In this document: positions 1 to 9,392 of the stretch, one piece after another
Numbering within the stretch: the stretch's first letter is position 1
Layout: each line of letters starts with the position of its first letter
Source: Eutreptiella sp. 'Long Island Sound 2002'
Lineage: Eukaryota; Euglenozoa; Euglenophyceae; Eutreptiales; Eutreptiaceae
Assembly (NCBI GenBank): GCA_964036045.1
Contig: OZ038385.1
Span: forward strand, 30,386,306 to 30,450,305
Reading direction: 5' to 3'
Length of the DNA stretch: 64,000 nucleotides
Notes under the pieces: generated by a model
Told to the model about the DNA's origin: nothing
What the model saw: only the letters and a program-made list of their open reading frames with translations
Databases searched by the model: none
Made by a program: the position numbers and the translations under genes

Positions 1-232
1 TGGAAACCAATGCGGGGTTTTCGCCTAGGTTGGGACAGTCTGCAGGTTTTTCCACCCTGTGGCAGGGGATTTCTGAAATTGCTTTGCAGTTTTGGGAAAA
101 CCAGCCTGAGACATGTTTATGATGTATTATAGAGGAATGGGGTTTTTCTAGCAAAGACAAGACATGCTTTTCCCCAACCCTTGTTGCAATATTTCGACTA
201 TCTTGAAAAGGGTACTCCAAATGTAGTGTGTG

Positions 233-460
233 CTTAGGCCCACAAGAAGGGCTTTGCCATACACATTGCCAAATTTGTTTTGATTCCCTATGGCTACGCC
301 CACAAGTAGGGCTTTGCCGCTTGCGATTAGCTTTGTACACACAAGTGTTTGTGTTCACTCACTATGGCTAGGCCCACGAGTAGGGCTCTGCCATGTGTGG
401 CTTGCGGTGTTGGTGTGACCTCCTCCGTGTGACTAGGCCCAGAATGAGGGCCTTGGCACA
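233..460. repeat. Degenerate short direct repeats
   Basis: A motif resembling TAGGCCCACAAGTAGGGCTTTGCC recurs about four times, near 235, 293, 370 and 434, with 60-75 bases between starts. The copies share the TAGGCCCA and AGGGC..TGCC halves but differ in the middle. No open frame or known element is recognised. It is probably a decayed tandem repeat. Confidence 0.5.
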
Positions 461-1415
461 TTGAGGGTGAATCATGGCCTAGGCCCATTATGGGGCCTGG
501 ACCCATGAGTTTGAGGTGGTAACCATCACTCAGGTTCCAACAATTGCTATAACACAACCCCCCACCCCTCTCCTCCTCCCGTTTTTATTGTTTATCATTT
601 TCAACAAAAACAACTAGACCGTATATGGTCATTCCGATACACATAACAGAACTAGAATAGATGGAGATTGAGGCCCTGGGTTGCACGGCCTGAGCCTATG
701 ATTTCCATTTTTGAACGGCTAAAGCTCAGCCCCAGATTAGTATTCCGAAGCGCCAACATATTCCAACTTGGGGTTTGTTGTATACCCCCGTAGAAAAGAC
801 TTCGCCTTTGGGTTGAACACCCTATAGGAGTGTAAGCCGGCATCAGGCCGCCAAACTACCATGCCCTAGGAAGACTTCCATTTAAATAAAACCAGGCTGG
901 GAGATGCCCCAAGGAACAGAAGCGCCCATGCATTCCTACTCATAGCAAAACAACAAGGGGATCCGCCCCTGGTGAACATTTGGAGGGTTGCCTTTGCCCA
1001 CGAGTGAGAAAGGAACTCTGTTTCTTCTTTTTCTGAAGGCAACAACATGGCTAAATTGTTTTCAGGGTTAGAAGGAGGCAGTATTGAGGGCCGGAAGATT
1101 GTGGGGACATGGCTCGGGAGCGTAGGCCCAAATAGTGGCATATTGCCACACAATTGCCCAGCTGCTGTGTTGTGGAGACAGGTGACCATGATTTCTACTC
1201 ATTGTTTATACCCATGCCTATGATTTCCAGAATGCTCATTCGTGATTAGCCTCTGTACCCCAAGCATTTGTGTTAACCTTAAGGCACAAATGATCGAACC
1301 CCCACCCGTCAAGTTTTGGTTGACTTTGATGAACGGAGTCAGATCGAAATAAGGGGAAACCTGGAGGGATGTCATGCCATGAGGGTAGGCCCCCCGTAAT
1401 GGGCAGCATGGGCAG
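461..1415. other. Unassigned flank of element A
   Basis: No convincing gene is visible; open frames are short and lack family similarity. The last part (about 1328-1394) resembles 13362-13428 on the other side of element A, both containing the words GGAGGGATG and CATGAGGGTAGGCCCCC. This is a dispersed repeat rather than a target duplication. Confidence 0.4.
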
Positions 1416-2205
1416 GTTTATAGTGTTTTGAGCACTGTGTTTTTGCTTCTCCTGCTGCTTGCTGTTGCTGTAGGGTGTCCTGCTGCTTGTTTTGGGAGAT
1501 GAAAAGCTTTTGTTTGTTGAAATACAGTAAATCCAAGTCAATCCAAGATAGACCAAGCCAGAAGTGTGCAAGGAGAAGATAATCAGGATCAAAGCATGAA
1601 GGGCTGCAGTGTAAACAGTGAAAGATGATTGGATATTCACAGAAACTGCAACTCAGGTCACAAATGAATGCATATTCACAAAGATAGCTGAAATGATTTG
1701 GGAAAGAGTTAGAAAACTGCCCCATGGTCACTCTATCTCCATAGTGCCATCTCAGGAGATGTGCACTCTTTGTTTTGGGTCCCATATGTGCTGAGGTGGC
1801 AGGGCATGTGGCGATGAGGTCACTGCCATGTCACATGGGATCTTCCTACTTAGCTAGGCTGACCAGGAATTGAACCCAGGACCTCTCAAAAAGAGGTGCC
1901 CAGCCCCCTAGGGTGCATACCACTAGGATAGCTAAGAATTCATGGAAAAACATAGATAAATTCATAGGCTCTACTTTGGGTATGTCAGATCTCAGTTAAC
2001 TCAGGAAAAGATGATTTGCTTCACATTGAAAGGGGATTAAGGGGTCCACTCCATATCCTGATTGGGTGTTTGGTTCCATAGGTCGAAATGTGTTATCACC
2101 ACTTTTGGTGGGACCAATACTAAGATAAAAATGCATGGATGCTCAGTGCATCTCTAATACAACTAGAGTATGCCTCAAAGCAATGGAAAAGCACTTTTTC
2201 TTACT
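1416..2205 (-). repeat. 3' LTR of element A
   Basis: It matches 11980-12769 over 790 bp with only scattered substitutions and no visible length change. In element sense it begins AGTAAGAAAAAGTGC directly after a polypurine tract and ends TATAAAC, so it lacks the usual TG...CA termini. It contains a tRNA-like stretch at 1849-1936. Confidence 0.88.
1849..1936 (-). other. tRNA-like sequence (A- and B-box) inside LTR of A
   Basis: On the minus strand there is an A-box-like CCTAGTGGTATGC and a perfect B-box core GGGTTCAATTCC with a TTCAATT T-loop and a partly paired T-stem. The outer ends CTTAGCT and AGCTAAG are complementary, but they do not sit where a tRNA acceptor stem should. I call it tRNA-derived or a polymerase III promoter-like segment, not a functional tRNA. 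Confidence 0.5.
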
Positions 2206-2213
2206 CCCCCCTT
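2206..2213 (-). promoter_or_regulatory. Polypurine tract of element A
   Basis: In element sense AAGGGGGG lies directly before the 3' LTR. Such tracts prime plus-strand DNA synthesis in LTR retrotransposons. Element E has a matching tract in the same place. Confidence 0.75.
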
Positions 2214-3483
2214 GTGCTGTGGTGGCCACCACTGTCGCATTTTAGGAAAAAGGGATTTTTTCTTGGCCTTTCCTTGGTTTCCACATCTACTTTAAAATAC
2301 CTATAGTTTCCCTCACACTGAAAAATGAGCGCTCACCATGGCTGGCGCTATTTTGCTGCTCTGTATGTAACATTTCCTACAGAAGACTCAGCGCTCATGG
2401 CGCTGCCGGGGCTCCTGTGGCTTGGTTCGGTTAGTATGGGAGCATGCCAAACATGTGCATATGCATCCCTCCCTCGGAGACGCAGCGTCGACACAAACCC
2501 AACGCAAGACACAATATACACACTCGCATGGGTTCTCGTAAACCTGCTGGCGACCTGTGACCTGTCTTAGGGCGAAGGGAGTCGTTCAAAAATTCAATTG
2601 CCCCTTGGTGGGGTCTTGGGTTCCGCTCAGTCTCTCCAGGCACCTGGGTTTCGGCCCGAACACGGCCTACTCAGCGAGGCTGCGCGTGGGTATCTGCAGA
2701 GGCAGGAATGGGAGGATTATGGACGAATCCACGCAAAAACGAAGCGACGACACCAAAATCCGTCAAATGACGGCCTAGAATTTTTCTGAAACAACACACC
2801 TGAGCAGAATCCAATTGTGCATCAGAAGCACATTTTTATAAAAATTATAGTCATCTATGGATTTTTTAAATCCAGAAATTCATACGCATAAAATGGCGGC
2901 GCGCAGGAGCGGCTCCTAGCGAAGCGCCGGAAAATGGAGAAATAATGGAATTATAAACGTATGTCTCACGTAGTCTTGAAAATGACGAGACACACATTAA
3001 TAAATAAACATACAGATTCCACCCACACTAATAGAAGCTTCAAAAATTCAAGAATTCGAAAATGAACGAAAAGACTTCAATGAATCAGGTATAAACTACA
3101 GGTATGCTCGTCTCGTATGCCGCATACACATTGCTCGTCTCGTGTCTCCGTGAACGAGCCTTGTAGCAGCGCTAACAAAGATAGAACGCGATAGAGGGAT
3201 TGATTAGAAAGATTGCAGATGATCAGCGGTCAGATCAGGGTGATTAGACATACACACAAGTGCATAGCAACGTTCTTCGCGTGCGCCCCTCACTTGCTCT
3301 CCCTCTCCAGCGGTAGGTAAGGTGAGTAAGCCCAGGCGGGGCCACCCCCTGGTGGAGTCGTGATTGAGGTTGAGATGGGCAGGTTTGCCCAACGCAATCG
3401 TGCATACTCGCGCATGCACACACGCATTAAAGCGTAGGCCACGCGAAGTGCGCACGGTAAACCTTGTTTAGGCTACCCAGGGG

Positions 3484-3517
3484 CTCCTCGGTACGTTCTT
3501 TAAGAGAACCTGAGGAG
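3484..3517 (-). promoter_or_regulatory. Conserved hairpin 1 in the 3' UTR of A
   Basis: CTCCTCGG pairs with CTGAGGAG around an inner stem GTTCT/AGAAC with a TTAA loop. The element E copy at 57941-57974 keeps the fold and replaces a wobble pair by a Watson-Crick pair (CCGAGGAG). A structured RNA or DNA signal in the transcript tail is likely; its role is unknown. Confidence 0.55.
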
Positions 3518-3577
3518 TCCCTTAAAGCTTGCTTGCTTGACAAGGGTAGCTGGTCCTCCAGCGTGTTTGTGGACAGC

Positions 3578-3610
3578 GTATTATAGGTCACACTGAAAAG
3601 GGTATAATAC
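3578..3610 (-). promoter_or_regulatory. Conserved hairpin 2 in the 3' UTR of A
   Basis: GTATTATA (3578-3585) and TATAATAC (3603-3610) form a perfect 8-bp stem. The same stem occurs in element E at 58035-58067 while the right part of the loop differs. Confidence 0.5.
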
Positions 3611-4456
3611 CTGGAGTGCGGCTTGGTTCCTCCGCCGCAAACGCCCTTTCATTTGCCTTTGTTTCATAGGTGGGCAGGTAGGGTGATTGGTGCCGCAGCA
3701 TTTTTTTATGCCCTGCTAAACAAGGGCGCAGATCACACAAACAAGTAACTCCGCCTCTGCCTGTGGCAGAGCAGGGAGTCTGACTTCATCGACATCTGCG
3801 CCGTGCACGCAAGAGCACCTCTTCCCTCCAAGCCCTAGCAGGGGAAACGCGTTGTGGCGTCCCCTGTTAGGCCACAGTTGCTTAGCAGCGCTGTGTTCTC
3901 TTGTCATTTCACAGGAGGGTCGCTAGGACCCACGAGACCTTTGCCTTCGCAACGCCCAGTAGAGTGTGCGTGTAGGAGTGGTAGTCCTGAGTGGGGGCTT
4001 GAGCCAGTTGCCCCAGTGCTCGCCCACCAGGATGCTGCCACTGTAGGGTGTGTAGGACCTGTAGTGCGTGTGTCACTGTACCACCCGTTTCCTGCAATTT
4101 TAGCAGGGTTGGTGGGCTGTGGCAGTGGTTAGGTCAGTGTTTTGGCCATTTAGCAAAACGGCGTTTTCATGCCTTCAGAGCTTTTGGCCACCCCTCCCTG
4201 TAGTAGACAGATAGGTAGGGAAAACAATACCTGGATTAGTACGCTGGGTATTCCCCAAAGGTTTTGCGCCAGCACAGAAATTGGGCGCTTAGGGGAGGGG
4301 AGACCCGGGGCGTACCCCGTGGCATCAATACACCAACCCTCCAGGTTTAGCAAAGGCGCAGACTTGGGTATAATTAGGACACCACTTCTGCGGCTTGCTC
4401 TCAGGACCTTAGGAATAGCACACTCACACATACGCTTTGGCAGGTAAGGGTAAGGT

Positions 4457-7400
4457 TCAGTCCCTAGCTTTAGTCTTGGAAGCAAGCGTCTCAGCGAGCC
4501 TCAGCAACTCACCAAGGTTGTTCTGGGACAAGTAGTCAACCAGAACTGTGTTTAGGCGTCCCTCAGGTAGAACAAATGCAGAGAAGGGCTCCCAGGTGGC
4601 CTCTTCGTCTCCAAACCCTTCCCAGAGGGTGAGGAAGCGCCAACCCTGGCGATAGCGGTGGCGTAGGACAGACTTCACCAGGTAGAAGCCCTCCTTAGCC
4701 ATCTCCTCGGCGTTCATGTCGGGGAGTTCACCTTCAACTTCCATAGGGCTGGCAGCCCCTTGGAGATCCAGAGCGGCTATTTCCTCGTCGTTCAGCTCCC
4801 ACTCCTCCCCACAGAGGTCTTCAGGATCATAGTAGCGCTTCAGGTGTTGAGCAGCGCACACCAGGGTCCCCCCTAGACGGGGAGAACACCACACGGTGAT
4901 ACGGTGTCCATCCACTGATAGAATCTTGTACGGCCCGAAGTATGGGTCATCGCTGGTAGAGCGTGGCCAGGCGGATAGTCGACTGTGGTGCACCAACACC
5001 CAGTCCCCTTCTTGGTAGGTGGCCGGTACTCGGTGCTTGTTCTTCTTGTTCCACTGACGCTCCCTCACTCTCTGGAGCATAGCCTTGGCCTTGTCCACCT
5101 TCGCTTGTTGCTCTTGGACCCATTCACCCACAGAAGAATGGGTATCCTCTGGATAGGGGGTATGTAGGAACCATGCCGGGCGCCCGAGGAATAGCTCATG
5201 TGGCGAGTAGCCAGTAGCTGAACTCTCTTGGGAGTTCATCATCAAGGATATGACGGGGAGTAGTCTCACCCAGTCTCTGGTGCGTTCAGTTTTGCACCAT
5301 ATCCATACATTCTCCTTCAGGACACGGATTTGTCGCTCACATAGGGGGTTGCTCGTCTGAGAGTAGGGAATCCCCGTAGACACCTGGACATTGAGGAATC
5401 TCAGGACCCTCTTGTACCAGCCAGTATCTGAGCGTACTCGTACGTCCTCATCGGAGTTGATCTCCTTGGGCGCCCCATAGACACAAAACCACTCCTCCAG
5501 GAGTATCTTGATAGTCTCCTCCCCGGTAATGTGCTTGGTACATGGGAACACCCTGGTAAACCTGGTCAACCCACAGGTTACCACGAGGGCGAAGTCATAG
5601 CCCCCGAACTTCGGCATCTCCGTGTAGTCCACGTATAGCACACTGTTAGCACAGTGAGGGATGGGCAGGGTCGAGTAGAGACCTCTGTCCCTGATATCCC
5701 CTGGTTTACAGGACCTGCACGGGCACTTGTCCACGATAGGCTGGAGGGTTTTCCGCAGTTGGTCGTCAGTCCACGTAGTGTGGAACCACTGCTTGAACAG
5801 CCTCAGGGTGCGGTCAGCACCCACATGACCACTGGACTCATGGGTCCACTTCAGCAGCGCTGGGACTCGGTCACTAGGCACCACTATACGGTCCTCGTGC
5901 CATAGGTAGCTCTTGTCCCTCTTCCACTGGTCTTGGTTGACAAGGAGGGGTTCAAGGCGTTTCTCCAGGCGCTTGTAGATATCCCCGAACTCCTTCAGGT
6001 ACTCCGATTGTTGGAGTCCATCCAGGGGGCGTATCATCGTCATGTTGAGGTCCAAGTGGACGTCCATACGGCTGAACGCCTCCTCAGCCAGCGCTTCAGA
6101 CCGGGCACCAATCAGGGCGTCGAAGTTGTTGCGGCTGATGTAGTCGGCACACTCGTTCTTCACTCCCTGGATATGGTGTACCGTCAGCCGTAGTTGACTG
6201 AGGTAGGTCCACCAGCGCCGTAGCTTGGCCTTCTCAGGTGGGGGACCCTTCTGGAAACTGCGGACCGGTTCTTGGTCGCACAGCCAGACCACAGGGTTAC
6301 TCCCCAACAGTCGTGCTTGTGAGGAAAGCACCAGCATACCCGCGAGCAATTCCTGCTCATAGGTGGAGTAGTTCCCCCTGGCCTGGTTCCACTTCCAGTT
6401 CCAGTGGCCCAGAGGTACTAGGACCCACTTGTCGTAAGGGTAGCTGTGCTTGAGGGTTCCATCTCGGTTGAGACCTTCCGTCCCCCATTGGGAAATGGCC
6501 GAGTCGAACTCCTCCTTCCCTAGTGCTTGCCATTCGAACAACGTTCCACCACCGCCCACATTGCTGGCGTCGGTCACCAGGATAATCTCCCCTTGTGCCC
6601 TAGGCACGCCCAAGCACTTAGCGTTGGCTACCTTGTCTTTGAGCTCGTCAAACGCTTGTTGCTCTTGTGGGCCCCAGCGCCAAGTAGTACTCTTCTTGAT
6701 CAAGTCCGTCAGAACGGCGCTGGTATAGGTGAAGTTCTTGATGTGGCGGCGATTGAAGTTGCACGCCCCAATGAAACTGCGTACATCATGAAGTCCTTTC
6801 TTGGGGTCTTCGTGTCGTACCTTGGCATCCATCAGGGGTTTGGCCTTAGAGGCCGCTGGGGTCCACCACCCATAGCCAACGTCAAACCCCAAGTACTGCA
6901 TGGTCTCCTGCATGAACTCACACTTCTCCAGCTTGAGTCGTGTGTGGTTCTCCTGGCAGACCGCAAAGAACTCACCCAAGAGGATTAGGTGATCCTCCTG
7001 GGTATTGGTCCCGAGGCATACATCGTCGATGTGAGCCTCCATCTGGGCACCACGGGATATGAGCTCCTGCACCTTAGGTCTCCTTCGTAGGATGGACAAG
7101 ATCTTGTTCATCAGCTCTTGGAATAGAGCGGGTGCGTTAGCCACGGCAAACGGCATTACCTTCCACTTGAACACCCTCCTCTGAGGGGTGATGAAGGCCA
7201 GTAGTTCCTGTGCGGTGGGCGTCAGGTCCACTTGCCAGAATCCGCTTCGCTTGTCCATCTTGGTCTTGTAGCGGCAGGAGGCTATCTTCTCCAGGGTAGA
7301 CTCCATATTGGGAATGGACCTCGAGTGGTTCAGCGTCTTCTTGTTCAGCTCTCCGTAGTCCACTACCAGCCGTTTGTCTGTAGACCCAGGTTTAGCCACC

Positions 7401-8215
7401 AGGAAACAGGGGCTGCAGTGTAGGGGGTAGTCCCCATCCTTGTACTCCAGGACTAGGCCAGCGTCGATACATTCTTGTATCTGTCGCTCAATCTCGTCGG
7501 CCTGCTCTTTAGGAGCCGGATAGGGTCTCCTCCGGATCTTGTGACCCACGAACTCGGGTTTCAGCTTGAGGTCCATCTGTACCAGCTTGTCACATGAGGC
7601 TGGAGGGGGTAGTTCTCCGAACACCTCCAGATAGGTCCTTATAAGCTTCTGTACCCGCGGGTCCAATATCTTGATCTTGTCCTCCATGTCCTCGTCAGAG
7701 TGTAAGTTGCTTGCCCCCTGAGTAATAGACGTCGGGAGGTGGTCCTCCACCGACTCTTCGCCCGTGGTAGTCTCCTTCAGCCCTTGGTAGGCATATAGAA
7801 GGTCTTGTTCAACCATCTCCGATGGACGATGGCAACATAGGCACGCTCGAGGGGGTTCACATACACATTCCTCCGAGAGGTCGTCCTCCTCTGGGGTCCT
7901 CACATGGGCGCCCCACACGCTCTTCATGAGCTTAAGATCTACCTCCCTTTGCCAGGTGGTGATCTTCTGTTCGAGGTCCTCCTTCAATTGGGATAGGTCT
8001 CCCATACGTCCTTGCTTCAGTGGCCATGAGCTGCAGGTAGGCTTCGCGTAGCATAGCTTTTTCGCCACCAACTTCCTCTTGGAATCCACATACTCCCTGA
8101 GCCTGGATCGAGGGTCCAGCTCTTCATCCACGGGGTCTTCCACCCTCATGGAGAGTAGGGGTTTTAGTGGGGCGACGTACTCGGCGTTCTCCACTTCCTC
8201 CACACAGGTCTGCAC
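4457..8215 (-). CDS. pol: Pol of element A: reverse transcriptase, RNase H, integrase, chromodomain
   Basis: This 1252-codon frame makes element cDNA and inserts it. RT shows VVDYGELNKKT, the first catalytic Asp in KMDKRSGFWQVDL and the second pair in HIDD (residues 395-398, replacing the usual YxDD). RNase H follows with LVTDASNVGGGG and a conserved DQEP. Integrase has an HH-CC zinc site (HESSGH, then CPC) and the Asp/Asp/Glu set in VDYTEM, SDEDVRV and NPLCERQ. A chromodomain (RFLTLWEGFGDEEATWEPF) lies near the C-terminus and in this group guides insertion to chromatin marks. The N-terminal 200 residues include a Cys cluster (residues 117-128) of unknown role. The frame is shifted relative to the upstream protease frame and remains open upstream of the first listed codon to about 8310-8335, where the break lies. 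Confidence 0.92.
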   Translation of the reverse strand: MQTCVEEVENAEYVAPLKPLLSMRVEDPVDEELDPRSRLREYVDSKRKLVAKKLCYAKPTCSSWPLKQGRMGDLSQLKEDLEQKITTWQREVDLKLMKSVWGAHVRTPEEDDLSEECVCEPPRACLCCHRPSEMVEQDLLYAYQGLKETTTGEESVEDHLPTSITQGASNLHSDEDMEDKIKILDPRVQKLIRTYLEVFGELPPPASCDKLVQMDLKLKPEFVGHKIRRRPYPAPKEQADEIERQIQECIDAGLVLEYKDGDYPLHCSPCFLVAKPGSTDKRLVVDYGELNKKTLNHSRSIPNMESTLEKIASCRYKTKMDKRSGFWQVDLTPTAQELLAFITPQRRVFKWKVMPFAVANAPALFQELMNKILSILRRRPKVQELISRGAQMEAHIDDVCLGTNTQEDHLILLGEFFAVCQENHTRLKLEKCEFMQETMQYLGFDVGYGWWTPAASKAKPLMDAKVRHEDPKKGLHDVRSFIGACNFNRRHIKNFTYTSAVLTDLIKKSTTWRWGPQEQQAFDELKDKVANAKCLGVPRAQGEIILVTDASNVGGGGTLFEWQALGKEEFDSAISQWGTEGLNRDGTLKHSYPYDKWVLVPLGHWNWKWNQARGNYSTYEQELLAGMLVLSSQARLLGSNPVVWLCDQEPVRSFQKGPPPEKAKLRRWWTYLSQLRLTVHHIQGVKNECADYISRNNFDALIGARSEALAEEAFSRMDVHLDLNMTMIRPLDGLQQSEYLKEFGDIYKRLEKRLEPLLVNQDQWKRDKSYLWHEDRIVVPSDRVPALLKWTHESSGHVGADRTLRLFKQWFHTTWTDDQLRKTLQPIVDKCPCRSCKPGDIRDRGLYSTLPIPHCANSVLYVDYTEMPKFGGYDFALVVTCGLTRFTRVFPCTKHITGEETIKILLEEWFCVYGAPKEINSDEDVRVRSDTGWYKRVLRFLNVQVSTGIPYSQTSNPLCERQIRVLKENVWIWCKTERTRDWVRLLPVISLMMNSQESSATGYSPHELFLGRPAWFLHTPYPEDTHSSVGEWVQEQQAKVDKAKAMLQRVRERQWNKKNKHRVPATYQEGDWVLVHHSRLSAWPRSTSDDPYFGPYKILSVDGHRITVWCSPRLGGTLVCAAQHLKRYYDPEDLCGEEWELNDEEIAALDLQGAASPMEVEGELPDMNAEEMAKEGFYLVKSVLRHRYRQGWRFLTLWEGFGDEEATWEPFSAFVLPEGRLNTVLVDYLSQNNLGELLRLAETLASKTKARD

Positions 8216-8294
8216 GAAGAAGGCGTCGTGCTCAGTCTCGTCATCTGAGTGGATAGAGCTAGGTAGCTCAGATAGTCCACACTCAGAGACTCCA

Positions 8295-9359
8295 TCAGGA
8301 ACAGGTACATGACAGGGAGAGTTTTGGGGCGTTGGTGTCAGTCACGACGTACTCATCTCCTCCGGGTGTAGTCTCAACAGCATCTTGAGGTTGTAAGCGA
8401 TCCTTCAAGTCACCCAAGGCGAGTCCATCGCTTTCTCGTTGTATAGCTTGGACCAGAGTCGGGTCCAGGTCCTCCCAGGGAATGGAGGTAAGACCTCCGT
8501 CCACCACGCTGAGCATACTCCCCCATCCGGGCTTCCCGATAGGCGTCTTGCGTCCCAGAGGCACGTAGATGGCCTCATCAGGCAAACGAACAGAGCTGAT
8601 AGTCAGCCTGTCCAGGAGGTTTCGCCAGTACTCATTGCCCCCATGGGCTCCCCAATCGGGGGAACACAGGACCATACGGGAACGTTCCAAGGCCACCTTG
8701 GTCAGCACCTTCCCCAGTTCACTGAACCTAGGGTTCCCGTAGGGCATCCCGAAAGAGGGCCAGTAAAATTTGTAGCTGCAGTTCTTCCCCTTGCTGCAGT
8801 AAAGGTCCAGTACATGTTGCTTGTCGCTGGCGAACAACTCCACACTCAGGTCTTCTCGAGAGTAACCCAACTCCTTCAGACCTTGGTCTAGGACTTCCCC
8901 CAATAGTTGATAGTCCTCAGTTTTGGAGGCCGCCATCATGTTCGAGGGCTCCTCCTTCGATAGTCTCAGGTAACTCGAGGTATGTTCCGACTGCTCCAGT
9001 GGCACAGACTCTCTGCCACTGCCGTGGTGCACGTAGAGGAGGTAGGGCGCTTGCAGCGTCAGGGATTGTATCTGGGAGTGCTGTACGAAGAAGTCAGTCC
9101 CCAGTACAAAGTCGAAGGCCTCAGTGTCCATCACATAGAACCGATGGGCGATAGTCCGTGAGCCCAAAGGTACCTCCACTTCACAGTCCCCGCAGCTGCG
9201 CACCACATGTCCATCCCCCATGCGTATAGCGGCGGTGGTCATGGTGTTCTTCAGGCTCCCACAAGGTAAAATTTTCTTGGCCACAATAGATATGGTGGCG
9301 CCAGTGTCCAATACCCCCAGGTATTCGCGTCCCCCAAGTCGGATACGTACCCAAAACAC
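8295..9359 (-). CDS. Pol N-terminus of element A: aspartic protease and Dam-like domain
   Basis: The frame continues in phase from gag across a TGA at 9392-9390. Protease is shown by VLDTGATISIV at residues 16-26 and the later LGTDF segment. From about residue 172 a domain beginning VELFAS resembles the Dam-like methyltransferase fold known in DIRS-type retroelements. Its expected NPPF/NPPY motif reads GNPRF here (residues 208-212), so catalysis is doubtful in this copy, while element E has an intact NPPF. The frame ends at 8295 by a one-base shift; in E the same region is one continuous frame. Confidence 0.8.
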   Translation of the reverse strand: MFWVRIRLGGREYLGVLDTGATISIVAKKILPCGSLKNTMTTAAIRMGDGHVVRSCGDCEVEVPLGSRTIAHRFYVMDTEAFDFVLGTDFFVQHSQIQSLTLQAPYLLYVHHGSGRESVPLEQSEHTSSYLRLSKEEPSNMMAASKTEDYQLLGEVLDQGLKELGYSREDLSVELFASDKQHVLDLYCSKGKNCSYKFYWPSFGMPYGNPRFSELGKVLTKVALERSRMVLCSPDWGAHGGNEYWRNLLDRLTISSVRLPDEAIYVPLGRKTPIGKPGWGSMLSVVDGGLTSIPWEDLDPTLVQAIQRESDGLALGDLKDRLQPQDAVETTPGGDEYVVTDTNAPKLSLSCTCS

Positions 9360-9389
9360 CAGGTCTTGGGTGCCACCAGAGCGTCCCCG

Positions 9390-9392
9390 TCA
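9390..9392 (-). promoter_or_regulatory. In-frame gag stop (TGA CGG), candidate readthrough site of A
   Basis: Gag ends ...GAG TTC TGA CGG GGA and the protease frame continues in the same phase 11 codons later with no second stop. UGA followed by CGG is a known leaky context in several plant RNA viruses. Gag-Pol would be made by occasional readthrough. Confidence 0.7.

Larger units (their letters stand above)
2214..4456 (-). other. 3' untranslated region of element A
   Basis: About 2.2 kb separates the pol stop from the polypurine tract. No open frame here has recognisable features. The part nearest pol (about 3310-4456) is clearly similar to the same region of element E (about 57793-59163), including conserved hairpins and a block near 3816-3880 matching 58290-58360. 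The remainder shows no similarity that I could see by eye. Confidence 0.7.

Noticed and set aside
2325-2789. Short open frames of 60-80 codons in the 3' tail of element A
   Set aside because: They overlap each other on both strands and lack motifs or a counterpart in element E.
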